From NCBI RefSeq assembly GCF_048541825.1, contig NZ_CP183332.1:1488001-1552000 (forward strand): DNA of 64,000 nucleotides, read 5' to 3'. A model generated the notes under the pieces. The model searched no databases. It was not told the DNA's origin and saw only the letters and a program-made list of their open reading frames with translations. Numbering within the stretch: the first letter of the stretch is position 1; the number at the start of each line of letters is the position of its first letter. Shown one piece after another: positions 56,443 through 64,000 of the stretch. The translations under genes were made by a program, and so were the position numbers. Origin of the DNA: Caulobacter sp048541825 (lineage in GTDB: Bacteria > Pseudomonadota > Alphaproteobacteria > Caulobacterales > Caulobacteraceae).

Positions 56443-58121
56443 TGACAAAATCTTCTCAAGACGAACTCGTTTTCCTGCCGCTCGGCGGGTCGAACGAGAT
56501 CGGCATGAACTTCAACCTGTATGGCTTTGGCCCGGCCCACGCTCGCAAGTGGATCGTGGTCGATCTGGGCGTCACCTTCGGCGACCAGACGACCCCCGGT
56601 GTCGAAATCATTCTGCCCGATCCCGAATACATCGAGGCCTATGCCGACGATATCCTGGGCATTGTGCTGACCCACGCCCACGAGGATCACCTGGGGGCGG
56701 TGCACTGGCTTTGGCCGCGGCTGAAGGCGCCGGTCTACGCGACGCCGTTTACGGCCTTCTTGCTGCGCGAAAAACTGCGCGACGCGCGTCTTCTCGACGA
56801 AGTGCCCATCACCGAGGTGCCTCTGGGTGGCAAGTTCTCGATCGGCCCGTTCGATCTGGAAATGATCACCCTGACCCACTCGATCCCGGAGCCGAACGGC
56901 CTGGCGATCAAGACCCCTCTGGGCACGATCCTGCATACCGGCGACTGGAAGATTGATCCCGATCCACAGCTCGGCGAAGCCACCGACATCGACGCCATCC
57001 GCAAGCTTGGCGACGAGGGCATCCTTGCGATGGTGTGCGACAGCACCAATGTGTTTGTCGATGGCGTGGCGGGCTCGGAAGCCGATGTACGCGTTGCGAT
57101 GAACCGACTGATCGCTGGCCTGACCGGCAAGATCGCTGTGGCGTGCTTCGCCTCGAATGTGGCCCGTATGGATACCGTGATCCGCGCCGCCCAGGCCGCC
57201 GGTCGCAAGGTCTGTCTGGCCGGGCGTTCGATGCACCGCATGAGCGCAGCCGCGCGTTCGGTCGGTCTGCTTGTGGGCATCGAGCCCTTCATCACTGACG
57301 ACCAGGCAAAGTACCTGCCCGAAAACGAAGTTCTGTTCCTCTGCACCGGCAGCCAGGGCGAGGCGAGGGCGGCCCTGTCACGCATCGCTGAGGGAACCCA
57401 CCCGCATGTGAAGCTGTCGCAGGGCGATCACGTGGTCTTCAGTTCGCGGGTCATTCCGGGCAACGAGATTCCGATCCGCAACCTGCAGAACAAGCTGGCC
57501 GATCGCGGCGTTCGTCTGCACACCGAACGCGACACGCCAGGTATCCACGTCAGCGGCCACCCTTGCCGCGACGAACTCAAGCAAATGTATCAGTGGGCTC
57601 GCCCCGAGATTGCTGTGCCGACCCATGGCGAGCGCCGTCACCTGATCGAGCATGCTGCCTTCGCCCGTGACCTGCAGGTCCCGCAGCAGGTGACACCGCG
57701 CAACGGCGATATGGTTCGCCTGGCTCCTGGCCGCGCCGAGATCATCGATGAGGTTCCGGCCGGTCGCCTCTATGTCGACGGCGGCGTGGTCACGGCCGAG
57801 AACGGTCAGGCCCTGCGCGAGCGCCGCCATGTCGCCTTCAATGGCATGCTGGCGGTATCAATCGTTCTGGACGGCAAGAACCGTATCGTTTCTGGCCCGC
57901 AGGTTCGGGGCCTGGGTCTGGCGGGCGACAACGAGTATCCGCTGGGCGAGGCCATGGACGATCTTGCTGAGGAGGCCGAGACGGCCTTCAAGCGCCTGGG
58001 TGGCGATCAGAAGGAACTGGACGACGCTATCGAGAACGCCATCTCGCGCGCCGTGAAGAAGGCGGCGTTCCGGATCTGGGAGCGCAAGCCCGTCGTCGAG
58101 ACGACGGTCCTTCGCGTCTAA
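56442..58121 (+). CDS. rnj: Ribonuclease J
   Basis: Metallo-beta-lactamase/beta-CASP ribonuclease (5' exo- and endonuclease) for mRNA and rRNA processing. 559 residues: metal site His78, His80, Asp82, His83 in THAHEDHLGAV, HTGDWKID, beta-CASP CTGSQGEARAALSRI, HVSGHPCRDELK and PTHGERRHL. Coupled to coaX; ends the long nuo-birA-coaX-rnj run at a terminator. Confidence 0.97.
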   Translation: MTKSSQDELVFLPLGGSNEIGMNFNLYGFGPAHARKWIVVDLGVTFGDQTTPGVEIILPDPEYIEAYADDILGIVLTHAHEDHLGAVHWLWPRLKAPVYATPFTAFLLREKLRDARLLDEVPITEVPLGGKFSIGPFDLEMITLTHSIPEPNGLAIKTPLGTILHTGDWKIDPDPQLGEATDIDAIRKLGDEGILAMVCDSTNVFVDGVAGSEADVRVAMNRLIAGLTGKIAVACFASNVARMDTVIRAAQAAGRKVCLAGRSMHRMSAAARSVGLLVGIEPFITDDQAKYLPENEVLFLCTGSQGEARAALSRIAEGTHPHVKLSQGDHVVFSSRVIPGNEIPIRNLQNKLADRGVRLHTERDTPGIHVSGHPCRDELKQMYQWARPEIAVPTHGERRHLIEHAAFARDLQVPQQVTPRNGDMVRLAPGRAEIIDEVPAGRLYVDGGVVTAENGQALRERRHVAFNGMLAVSIVLDGKNRIVSGPQVRGLGLAGDNEYPLGEAMDDLAEEAETAFKRLGGDQKELDDAIENAISRAVKKAAFRIWERKPVVETTVLRV

Positions 58122-58133
58122 CGTTACGTAAGC

Positions 58134-58173
58134 AGCCGCTCGCCGTGAAAACGACACGGCGGGCGGCTCTTTT
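58134..58173 (+). terminator. Strong intrinsic terminator after rnj
   Basis: AGCCGC-T-CGCCGTG pairs with CACGGCG-G-GCGGCT, a 14-bp stem with one T-G pair, a 7-nt A-rich loop and a CTTTT tail. It starts 13 nt after the rnj stop. Confidence 0.88.
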
Positions 58174-58231
58174 CGCGCTGCGGGCTAGGTGTTAGGCCTT
58201 CGCGCGAACGAGAAGCGCGTGGGAGCAGATC

Positions 58232-58651
58232 ATGATCGGCAAACTCAACCATGTTGGCGTGGCGACGCCGTCGATCGACGAGTCGCTGAAGCTGTATCGC
58301 GACCTGCTGGGTGCGACATCGGTCACCGAGAAGTGGGCGATGCCGGAACAGGGTGTCTGGGTTTGCTTCGTCAACCTGCCCAATAGCCAGATCGAACTGA
58401 TCGAGCCCTATGGCGAGACATCGCCTATCCATGGATTTCTGGCCAAGAACCCCAAGGGCGGCCAGCATCACATCTGCTTCGAGGTCGAGAATATCTACGA
58501 AGCTCGTGACGCGCTTGTCGCCAAGGGCGCTACGGTGCTGGGCGAGCCGCGTATCGGCGCGCACGGCACGTTGATCATCTTTGTTCACCCCAAAGACATG
58601 GGCGGCCTGCTGGTCGAACTCATGGAGACGCCCAAGGAGGCGCACCACTGA
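58232..58651 (+). CDS. mce: Methylmalonyl-CoA epimerase
   Basis: Interconverts the (R) and (S) forms of methylmalonyl-CoA in propionate catabolism. 139-residue VOC protein with metal ligands in LNHVGVATPSI, GGQHHICFEVENI and GGLLVELM. Overlaps the DUF1467 gene by 1 nt. The mutase is not in the window. Confidence 0.93.
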   Translation: MIGKLNHVGVATPSIDESLKLYRDLLGATSVTEKWAMPEQGVWVCFVNLPNSQIELIEPYGETSPIHGFLAKNPKGGQHHICFEVENIYEARDALVAKGATVLGEPRIGAHGTLIIFVHPKDMGGLLVELMETPKEAHH

Positions 58652-58911
58652 TGGGCCCGATTACTGGTATCGCGATCTTCCTGACCATATGGTGGACGGT
58701 TCTGTTCGTCGTTCTGCCGCTTGGGTCGCGCAGCTATCACGAGATGGGGATCAAGCCGCCGGGCGGCGGTGACCCGGGCGCGCCGGTGAACCCGAATCTG
58801 AAGCGCAAGTTCTTCACCACGACCTGGGTATCGGCGGCGGTGTTCGCTGTGCTGTGGCTGATCATCCGCTTTCACCTGATCAGCCTGCCGCCGCTGCCTG
58901 CGACCTATTAG
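58651..58911 (+). CDS. DUF1467 family small membrane protein
   Basis: 86 residues, two helices (ITGIAIFLTIWWTVLFVVLP and VSAAVFAVLWLIIRFHL) around a Pro/Gly-rich loop (LGSRSYHEMGIKPPGGG). Members commonly sit downstream of mce in alphaproteobacteria; function unknown. TGATG overlap with mce. Confidence 0.88.
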   Translation: MGPITGIAIFLTIWWTVLFVVLPLGSRSYHEMGIKPPGGGDPGAPVNPNLKRKFFTTTWVSAAVFAVLWLIIRFHLISLPPLPATY

Positions 58912-58922
58912 GACCGCCATGG

Positions 58923-58980
58923 CGCCCAAGCCTTGGGCGTGATGCGATCTTTGCCCCTGCAATCGCCCAAGGCTTGGGCG
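58923..58980. repeat. Paired 17-bp inverted repeat after DUF1467
   Basis: CGCCCAAGCCTTGGGCG (58923-58939) and CGCCCAAGGCTTGGGCG (58964-58980) are exact reverse complements, each itself a near-palindrome, separated by 24 nt. It may be a 3' stabiliser or terminator-like hairpin of mce-DUF1467; there is no T-run. Confidence 0.7.
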
Positions 58981-58984
58981 AAAC

Positions 58985-59140
58985 GCCCTAATGTGCGCTG
59001 CTCGCTGCAAGTGCGTGCCCCAACAAATGTTCAGAGGCGTAAGGTCACGTTACGAGATCAGCTGTTTCTGATCTCACTCTGTGGCGTCTTCCCCGACGAT
59101 GAACTTGCAAGGCCGCGCGAGGATCGCGCGGCCTTCTTTT
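58985..59140 (+). ncRNA. Candidate small RNA upstream of proS
   Basis: Tentative. In the 333-bp gap between DUF1467 and proS a perfect 8-bp hairpin (GAGATCAG/CTGATCTC, 59054-59075) precedes a strong 12-bp terminator (59109-59140). No convincing ORF accounts for them. The 5' boundary is a guess; no clear promoter box is visible. The alternative is a long 3' UTR of the DUF1467 message. Confidence 0.35.
59109..59140 (+). terminator. Intrinsic terminator in the DUF1467-proS gap
   Basis: AAGGCCGCGCGA, GGA loop, TCGCGCGGCCTT and CTTTT: a near-ideal plus-strand terminator 198 nt past the DUF1467 stop and 105 nt before proS. Confidence 0.88.
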
Positions 59141-59203
59141 CGTTTGAAATGGCTCTCGCGGTCATCTTTTCGCCGCGCGCGTTGCCAAGCTAACGGCCAA
59201 GGG

Positions 59204-59211
59204 GCTATCTC
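59204..59211 (+). promoter_or_regulatory. Possible -10 element for proS
   Basis: GCTATCTC matches GCTANAWC with one mismatch, 33 nt before the proS start, with a weak TTGCCAA 15 nt upstream. Tentative. Confidence 0.35.
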
Positions 59212-59244
59212 AGGCCCTCGCATTTCCTCGGAGACGTCTTTCTG

Positions 59245-60573
59245 ATGCGCCTGTCGCGCTATTTCCTGCCCGTGCTGAAAGAAGCTCCGTCCGACGCCCA
59301 GATCGCGTCGCACCAATTGATGCTGCGCGCCGGCATGATCCGTCAGGAAGCGGCGGGCATCTATGCCTGGCTGCCGCTAGGCCTGCGGGTGCTGAACCGC
59401 ATCGAACAGATCGTCCGCGAGGAGATGGATCGCGCCGGAGCGATAGAGCTCCTGATGCCGACCCTGCAACTGGCCGACCTGTGGCGCGAGTCGGGCCGCT
59501 ATGACGCCTACGGCCCTGAGATGCTGCGCATCGTCGACCGTCACGAGCGCGAGCTGCTGTACGGCCCCACCAACGAGGAAATGATCACCGAAATCTTCCG
59601 TGGGTCGGTGAAAAGCTACAAGGAGCTGCCCAAGAACCTCTACCACGTGCAGTGGAAGTTCCGCGATGAGACCCGTCCGCGGTTTGGCGTGATGCGCGGC
59701 CGCGAGTTCCTGATGAAGGACGCCTACAGTTTCGACCTCGATGTCGAGGGCGCGCGCAAGTCCTACAACCGGATGTTCGTGGCCTATTTGAACCTGTTTG
59801 ATCGCATGGGCCTGAAGGCCGTTCCAATGCGCGCCGACACTGGTCCGATCGGCGGCGACCTGAGCCACGAGTTCATCGTTCTGGCCGATACCGGTGAAAG
59901 CGCCGTGTTCTGCCACAAGGACCTGGTCGAGATGGGCGCGCCCGGCCCCGACGTCGACTGGTATGGCGACCTGCAGCCGCTGGTCGACCAGCGGACAGCG
60001 CTTTACGCCGCGACCGAGGAAATGCACGACGAGGCCGCCTTCGCTCAGGTCGCCGAGGGCGACCGGCTGTCGGCGCGCGGCATCGAGGTGGGGCATATCT
60101 TCTCGTTCGGGACCAAGTATTCCGAGCCGATGCGCGCTCTGGTCACCGGTTCGGACGGCAAGGATATTCCGGTCCAGATGGGCTCTTACGGCGTAGGCGT
60201 TTCGCGTCTGCTGGGCGCGATCATCGAGGCCAGCCACGACGAGGCCGGCATTATCTGGCCCGAGTCCGTGGCTCCCTTCGATGTGGGCATCATCAACATG
60301 CGCCAGGGCGACGCGGCTTGCGACGCGGCCTGCGACGCGGCCTACAAGGCGCTGACCACTGCCGGCAAGACAGTGCTCTACGACGACACAGACGCTCGGG
60401 GCGGCGCCAAGTTCGCCACCATGGACCTCATCGGTCTGCCGTGGCAGTTGATCATCGGCCCCAAGGGCATCGCCGAAGGCGTTGTCGAGATCAAGAACCG
60501 CGCGACCGGCGAGCGCTCGACCGCGTCGCTGGAGTCCGTCCTGGCGGGCCTCACGCAAAGCAAGGCTGGCTAA
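59245..60573 (+). CDS. proS: Prolyl-tRNA synthetase (short alphaproteobacterial form)
   Basis: Charges tRNA-Pro. 442 residues, class II core: MRLSRYFLPVLKEAPSDAQIASH start (first part MRLSRYFLPVLKE), GPTNEEMITEIFR, FRDETRPRFGVMRGREFLMKDAYSFD (motif 2 region), MGSYGVGVSRLLGA (motif 3), and a C-terminal anticodon-binding domain. It lacks the roughly 180-residue INS editing domain of E. coli ProS, as is usual in alphaproteobacteria. It overlaps the LolC/E-type gene by 1 nt. Confidence 0.97.
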   Translation: MRLSRYFLPVLKEAPSDAQIASHQLMLRAGMIRQEAAGIYAWLPLGLRVLNRIEQIVREEMDRAGAIELLMPTLQLADLWRESGRYDAYGPEMLRIVDRHERELLYGPTNEEMITEIFRGSVKSYKELPKNLYHVQWKFRDETRPRFGVMRGREFLMKDAYSFDLDVEGARKSYNRMFVAYLNLFDRMGLKAVPMRADTGPIGGDLSHEFIVLADTGESAVFCHKDLVEMGAPGPDVDWYGDLQPLVDQRTALYAATEEMHDEAAFAQVAEGDRLSARGIEVGHIFSFGTKYSEPMRALVTGSDGKDIPVQMGSYGVGVSRLLGAIIEASHDEAGIIWPESVAPFDVGIINMRQGDAACDAACDAAYKALTTAGKTVLYDDTDARGGAKFATMDLIGLPWQLIIGPKGIAEGVVEIKNRATGERSTASLESVLAGLTQSKAG

Positions 60574-61853
60574 TGAGCGATCTCGGGTCGGCCGGACCGT
60601 TCAGCCGCTGGGAGCGGTCCGTCGCGCGGCGGTACCTGTTCGCCAAGCGCAAGAATGGCGGCGTCGCCCTGATTTCGGTGATCTCGTTCAGCGCTGTCAT
60701 GCTGGCTGTGTTCGCCCTGATCACTGTCATGAGCGTCATGAACGGTTTCCGGGCGGAACTGCTGGGCCGGATTCTGGGCTTCAACGGCCATCTGTACGCC
60801 CAGTCGCCTCTGATCAATGGCCCTGACCGGGATGGTGTGATCAGCCGTATCCGCGCGGTGCCTGGCGTTATTCAGGCCGTCCCGATGGTTGAAGCTCAGG
60901 CCATGGTCATCGGCCCCAGCCAGGTGACCGGGGCTATCGTGCGCGGGGTGACGCCTCGCGATCTACGCGGCCTGAAGATCATAGCCGATAATATCAAGAA
61001 GGGTTCGATGGCCGGCTTTGGCCAGGGCGAGTTCGGCGGCGACATCGTGCTGATTGGCGACCGCATGGCGATCAATCTTGGGGTCGCCCCGGGCGACGCG
61101 ATCACCTTGATCTCGCCCTCCGGCCCGGCGACGGCGTTCGGGACCTCCACCCGCGAAAAGGACTACATCGTCGGCGGCATCTTCAGCGTCGGCATGAGCC
61201 AGTTTGACGAAGCCTATGTCTATATGCCGCTCGACCAGTCACAGCTGTTCTTCGGGCGCGACACCTCGGTCGACTATGTCGAGATCAAGGTTGATGACCC
61301 CGATGACGCCAAGGCCCTCAAGCCGGCCGTCGAGGCCGCCAGTGGTCCGGGCGCGCTGGTCGCCGACTGGATGGACAAGAACCATAGCTACTTCACGGCC
61401 CTGCAGGTCGAGCGGAAGGTGATGCGGTTGATCCTCTTCTGCATCGTCGCGATCGCCACGCTGAACATCATTTCCAGCCTGGTCATGCTGGTCAAGAACA
61501 AGGGCAAGGACATCGCCATTCTGCGCACCATGGGGGCAGGGCAGGGATCGATCCTGCGCATCTTCCTCATGGCCGGCGCCTCGATCGGCGTTGCGGGCAC
61601 CCTGACGGGCCTGCTGCTGGGGGTGCTGTTTTGCGCCTACATCACGCCGATCCAGAACTTCGTGGAATGGGTGACGGGCACGGCCGTTTTCAGCGCCGAC
61701 GTCTATATGCTCTCGCACATCCCCGCGAAGATCGACTGGGCCGAAGTGGGCGGCATTGTCGGCCTCTCGGCCCTGATGAGCATCGCAGCGACCCTGCCGC
61801 CGGCCTGGCGCGCCTCGCGTATCGATCCGGTAGAGGCGCTGCGCTATGAGTGA
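60573..61853 (+). CDS. Lipoprotein-releasing ABC permease LolC/E
   Basis: Inner-membrane permease that extracts outer-membrane lipoproteins for LolA. 426 residues: one N-terminal helix (VALISVISFSAVMLAVFALI), a MacB-like periplasmic domain (about 60-280), and three C-terminal helices of the FtsX domain with LILFCIVAIATLNIISSLVML. A single LolC/E-like gene precedes lolD, so the transporter may use a homodimer here or a partner encoded elsewhere. Confidence 0.93.
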   Translation: MSDLGSAGPFSRWERSVARRYLFAKRKNGGVALISVISFSAVMLAVFALITVMSVMNGFRAELLGRILGFNGHLYAQSPLINGPDRDGVISRIRAVPGVIQAVPMVEAQAMVIGPSQVTGAIVRGVTPRDLRGLKIIADNIKKGSMAGFGQGEFGGDIVLIGDRMAINLGVAPGDAITLISPSGPATAFGTSTREKDYIVGGIFSVGMSQFDEAYVYMPLDQSQLFFGRDTSVDYVEIKVDDPDDAKALKPAVEAASGPGALVADWMDKNHSYFTALQVERKVMRLILFCIVAIATLNIISSLVMLVKNKGKDIAILRTMGAGQGSILRIFLMAGASIGVAGTLTGLLLGVLFCAYITPIQNFVEWVTGTAVFSADVYMLSHIPAKIDWAEVGGIVGLSALMSIAATLPPAWRASRIDPVEALRYE

Positions 61854-62532
61854 TCCTGTTCTGTCTCTGCGCGGCGTCGAACGCGTTTACAAGACCGAAG
61901 CTGGCGATCTGCCCGTGCTGCGCGGCGTCGACATCGATGTCTATCCAGGCGAGGTCGTCGGACTGATCGGCCCCTCGGGATCGGGCAAGTCGTCGCTGCT
62001 GCATTCGGCCGGTTTGCTGGAACGTCCTGACGCCGGCCTCGTGGCTCTGGGGGGGCGCGACTGCTCGAAACTGTCGGAAAGGATCCGCACGCGGATCCGC
62101 CTGGGCACGGTGGGGTTCGTCTACCAGTTCCACCACCTGCTGCCCGAGTTCAGCGCGCTCGAGAACGTGGCCATGCCCGGCCTGATCGCCGGGCGCAGCC
62201 GGGCCGAGGCGGAGGGGCGGGCGCTTGAGTTGCTGACGGAGCTTGGCCTCAGCGCCCGGGTGAACCATCAGCCGGCCCAGATGTCGGGTGGCGAGCAACA
62301 GCGCGTGGCGATCGCCCGCGCCTTGGCCAACAAGCCGCAACTGCTGCTGGCCGACGAGCCGACGGGCAATCTGGATCCGGCAACCTCGGCAGCGGTGTTT
62401 CAGTCGCTCTACAGCCTGGCCCGTGGCCAAGGTGTGGCCGCGCTGATCGCCACGCACAACATGGATCTGGCGCGCTATATGGACCGGGTGTTCGCGCTCA
62501 GAGACGGCCATCTTGAGCCGCAGACCTTCTAA
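61846..62532 (+). CDS. lolD: Lipoprotein-releasing ABC ATPase LolD
   Basis: ATPase of the Lol transporter. 228 residues: Walker A GPSGSGKSSLLHSAG, Q-loop region GFVYQFHHLLPEFSALENV (LolD-like), signature MSGGEQQRVAIARAL, Walker B LLLADEPTGNLDP, switch His in ATHNMDLA. Overlaps the permease gene by 8 nt. Confidence 0.95.
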   Translation: MSDPVLSLRGVERVYKTEAGDLPVLRGVDIDVYPGEVVGLIGPSGSGKSSLLHSAGLLERPDAGLVALGGRDCSKLSERIRTRIRLGTVGFVYQFHHLLPEFSALENVAMPGLIAGRSRAEAEGRALELLTELGLSARVNHQPAQMSGGEQQRVAIARALANKPQLLLADEPTGNLDPATSAAVFQSLYSLARGQGVAALIATHNMDLARYMDRVFALRDGHLEPQTF

Positions 62533-62544
62533 GGTCGCGCTCGG

Positions 62545-63501
62545 CTAAAGCAGCGCCTGGCGTATCGCGGCGAAGAAACCGCTCCGGTCGATCTTCTTGA
62601 TCACCCGGGCATTGGGCGCCCTGCGCTTGAGCGCTGGATCAGCGATCTCGATATCGGGCAGGATGGCGTGCGATACGCTCAGATAGCCTCGCGTGAGCTC
62701 GCCCAGAGTCTCGACATCGACGACGGCCTGCTCGGCTTGCAGGATCAGGCTCTCATCCAGCGCGACGGCACATGTCAGGGCGTCCGGGTGCAGGCTGCCG
62801 CTCAGACCTTCGGTGTCCTGAGCGAAGGCCAGCGAGGCGCGATTGACGTCGGTGAAGAACCGGGCGCGGGGCGTGCCCATGGCCTCCAGTTCGGCCAGTT
62901 GGGAGATATCCAGCAGGCCGTCACGCAGCGTCTCGGTCCAGGTCACGATGGACAGCTTGAAGCCGGCGTTGATCACGATCTTGGCCGCTTCAGGATCGGC
63001 ATAGAAATTGTACTCGGCGGCGGGGGTCACGTTGCCCACGCCGTTGTCGGTGCCGCCCATGACCCAGAGATGTTTGACAGCCTCGGCGATCCGCGGTTCG
63101 CGCAGATAGGCCAGCGCAATATTGGTGAGGGGCGCCTGGGCAATGACCGTGATCTCGCCCGGAGCCGCCATGACCCTTCGCACGATCTCGTCCACCGCGT
63201 GACCTATGGCCGGGCGCTGTGCGGCGAGCGGATAGCCCATGTCGCTCATGCCGTCCGCGCCGAACACATAGGCCGCATCCAGCGGCGTGCGGGAAAATGG
63301 AGTTTGGGCGCCCAGATAGACCGGCACGCTTCGGGTCTCGCAGACCTCCAGCGTGACCAGCGCATTCTCGGCATGCTGGACAAAACCGACATTGCCGTGG
63401 GCGATCGTGATCGCCTCAACGGATACGCCCGGGTGGGTCAGGGCGAGCATCAGGGAGAACACGTCGTCCCCGGCGGTGTCTGTATCGATGATCAGGCGCA
63501 T
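62545..63501 (-). CDS. Inosine-uridine preferring nucleoside hydrolase
   Basis: Cleaves the N-glycosidic bond of ribonucleosides for salvage. 318 residues; calcium site DTDTAGDD at the N-terminus, plus APLTNIALAYLREP and EYNFYADPEAAKIV, all typical of the family. Base preference cannot be told. Converges on lolD with 12 nt between; its upstream end faces the sidA region. Confidence 0.92.
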   Translation of the reverse strand: MRLIIDTDTAGDDVFSLMLALTHPGVSVEAITIAHGNVGFVQHAENALVTLEVCETRSVPVYLGAQTPFSRTPLDAAYVFGADGMSDMGYPLAAQRPAIGHAVDEIVRRVMAAPGEITVIAQAPLTNIALAYLREPRIAEAVKHLWVMGGTDNGVGNVTPAAEYNFYADPEAAKIVINAGFKLSIVTWTETLRDGLLDISQLAELEAMGTPRARFFTDVNRASLAFAQDTEGLSGSLHPDALTCAVALDESLILQAEQAVVDVETLGELTRGYLSVSHAILPDIEIADPALKRRAPNARVIKKIDRSGFFAAIRQALL

Positions 63502-63592
63502 GGGGCGATCTGAACTGATCCGGTGTCCCGGGCAAAGCCCCCTGGAGGGCTTTCGAATGACTCTCCCAAAGAATATGCGGTGGATCGTGGGG

Positions 63593-63607
63593 GAACATCT
63601 TGTGAAC
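63593..63607 (+). promoter_or_regulatory. LexA (SOS) box upstream of sidA
   Basis: GAAC-ATCTTGT-GAAC, which on the other strand reads GTTC-N7-GTTC, the alphaproteobacterial LexA operator. It ends 50 nt before the sidA start, a position suitable for repressing its promoter. A CcrM-type GACTC methylation site lies at 63559-63563. Confidence 0.85.
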
Positions 63608-63657
63608 AGAACGAAAGGGGAATATGGAACAAACAAGAAACAACAGTGGAGGTTCCT

Positions 63658-63747
63658 GTGATCCGTATCGCGCGTGAGTCTTTGGCCCTTGTGTCCGTCG
63701 CCAGCTTCGTCTGGATGATGTGCTCGGTCGCCCAGTTGGTGGCCTGA
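63658..63747 (+). CDS. sidA: SOS-induced cell division inhibitor SidA
   Basis: 29-residue membrane peptide starting MIRIARESLALVSVA (GTG start) and ending CSVAQLVA, with one hydrophobic helix (about residues 9-27). GGAGG lies 5 nt before the start. In Caulobacter crescentus SidA is a 29-residue inner-membrane protein induced by DNA damage that blocks division at the FtsW/FtsN step; length, membrane nature and LexA control all agree. The gene is too short for most ORF callers. It lies 24 nt upstream of dnaE, so the two may share SOS-driven transcription. Confidence 0.85.
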   Translation: MIRIARESLALVSVASFVWMMCSVAQLVA

Positions 63748-63771
63748 GTCGATTGATTGGAGACGTGGGCG

Positions 63772-64000
63772 ATGTCGGGCAGCGAAGGACAGGGTTTCGT
63801 CCACCTTCGGGTCCGTTCTGCCTACTCGCTGCTAGAAGGCGCCATCAAGGCTGACGTGATCGGCAAATTGGCCGAGGCCGCGGGGATGCCGGCGGCGGGT
63901 CTGACGGATCGGGCCAATCTGTTTGGCGCTCTGGAATATTCCTCCTACGCCAAGGATTCGGGGATCCAGCCGATCATCGGCTGCGCGCTGCCCGTGTCAG
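63772..64000 (+). CDS. dnaE: DNA polymerase III subunit alpha (5' end only)
   Basis: Replicative polymerase; only the first 76 codons lie in the window. The start is preceded by GGAG. The N-terminal PHP domain begins GFVHLRVRSAYSLLEGAI, followed by AGLTDRANLFGALEYSSYAKD and IIGCALPV, all of which align with DnaE. In E. coli the first motif reads HLRVHS; here the His is Arg. Confidence 0.93.
   Translation, partial: MSGSEGQGFVHLRVRSAYSLLEGAIKADVIGKLAEAAGMPAAGLTDRANLFGALEYSSYAKDSGIQPIIGCALPVS

Overview
The window is high-GC, gene-dense alphaproteobacterial chromosome and looks like Caulobacter or a close relative. The reasons are a 29-codon ORF matching the SOS division inhibitor SidA, placed under a GTTC-N7-GTTC type LexA box beside dnaE; two promoter candidates fitting the Caulobacter housekeeping consensus (TTGACGS, 10-14 nt, GCTANAWC); the short 442-residue ProS; the alphaproteobacterial nuo operon with extra small genes; and the TonB-receptor/DnaB/S6-S18-L9 neighbourhood. 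Almost everything is core housekeeping. I see no prophage, IS element, CRISPR array or defence island.

Left part (1-16.5 kb): dnaB, a TonB-dependent receptor and the rpsF-rpsR-rplI ribosomal operon lie on the minus strand. They are followed by an unknown exported protein, a sterol-desaturase-family membrane hydroxylase, a membrane-anchored AraC-type regulator and a periplasmic peroxiredoxin. Then comes the plus-strand fatty-acid cluster fabD-fabG-acpP-fabF, running on by overlap into mltG, yicC and gmk, and a CPBP-family membrane protease.

Middle part (16.5-38.4 kb): a minus-strand envelope operon lptF-lptG-lptD-surA-pdxA-ksgA serves LPS export and outer-membrane assembly. Divergent from it is pepA-holC, followed by an I78-like lipoprotein and a MASE1 hybrid histidine kinase. 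After these come an uncharacterised Cys-motif protein, an ABC-F ATPase, ndk, a DedA protein, a DUF1275 protein, purM-purN, rnd, a 533-bp stretch with no recognisable gene, and a luciferase-like monooxygenase.

Right part (38.5-64 kb): two identical tRNA-Asp genes precede the complete 14-subunit complex I operon nuoA-N. Five extra small ORFs are embedded in it by 1-4 nt overlaps (one between C and D, one between D and E, two between E and F, one between H and I). The same run continues with birA, coaX and rnj (ribonuclease J) until a strong terminator at 58134-58173. Then follow methylmalonyl-CoA epimerase, a DUF1467 protein, a structured intergenic region that may encode a small RNA, proS, lolC/E-lolD (lipoprotein release), a nucleoside hydrolase on the minus strand, sidA with its LexA box, and the 5' end of dnaE cut by the window edge.

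Most interesting points: the sidA/LexA-box unit, the possible small RNA upstream of proS, the nested palindromic repeat before fabG, the unknown small genes in the nuo operon, the His-rich insertion in NuoL, and an exact inverted repeat in front of the CPBP protease.
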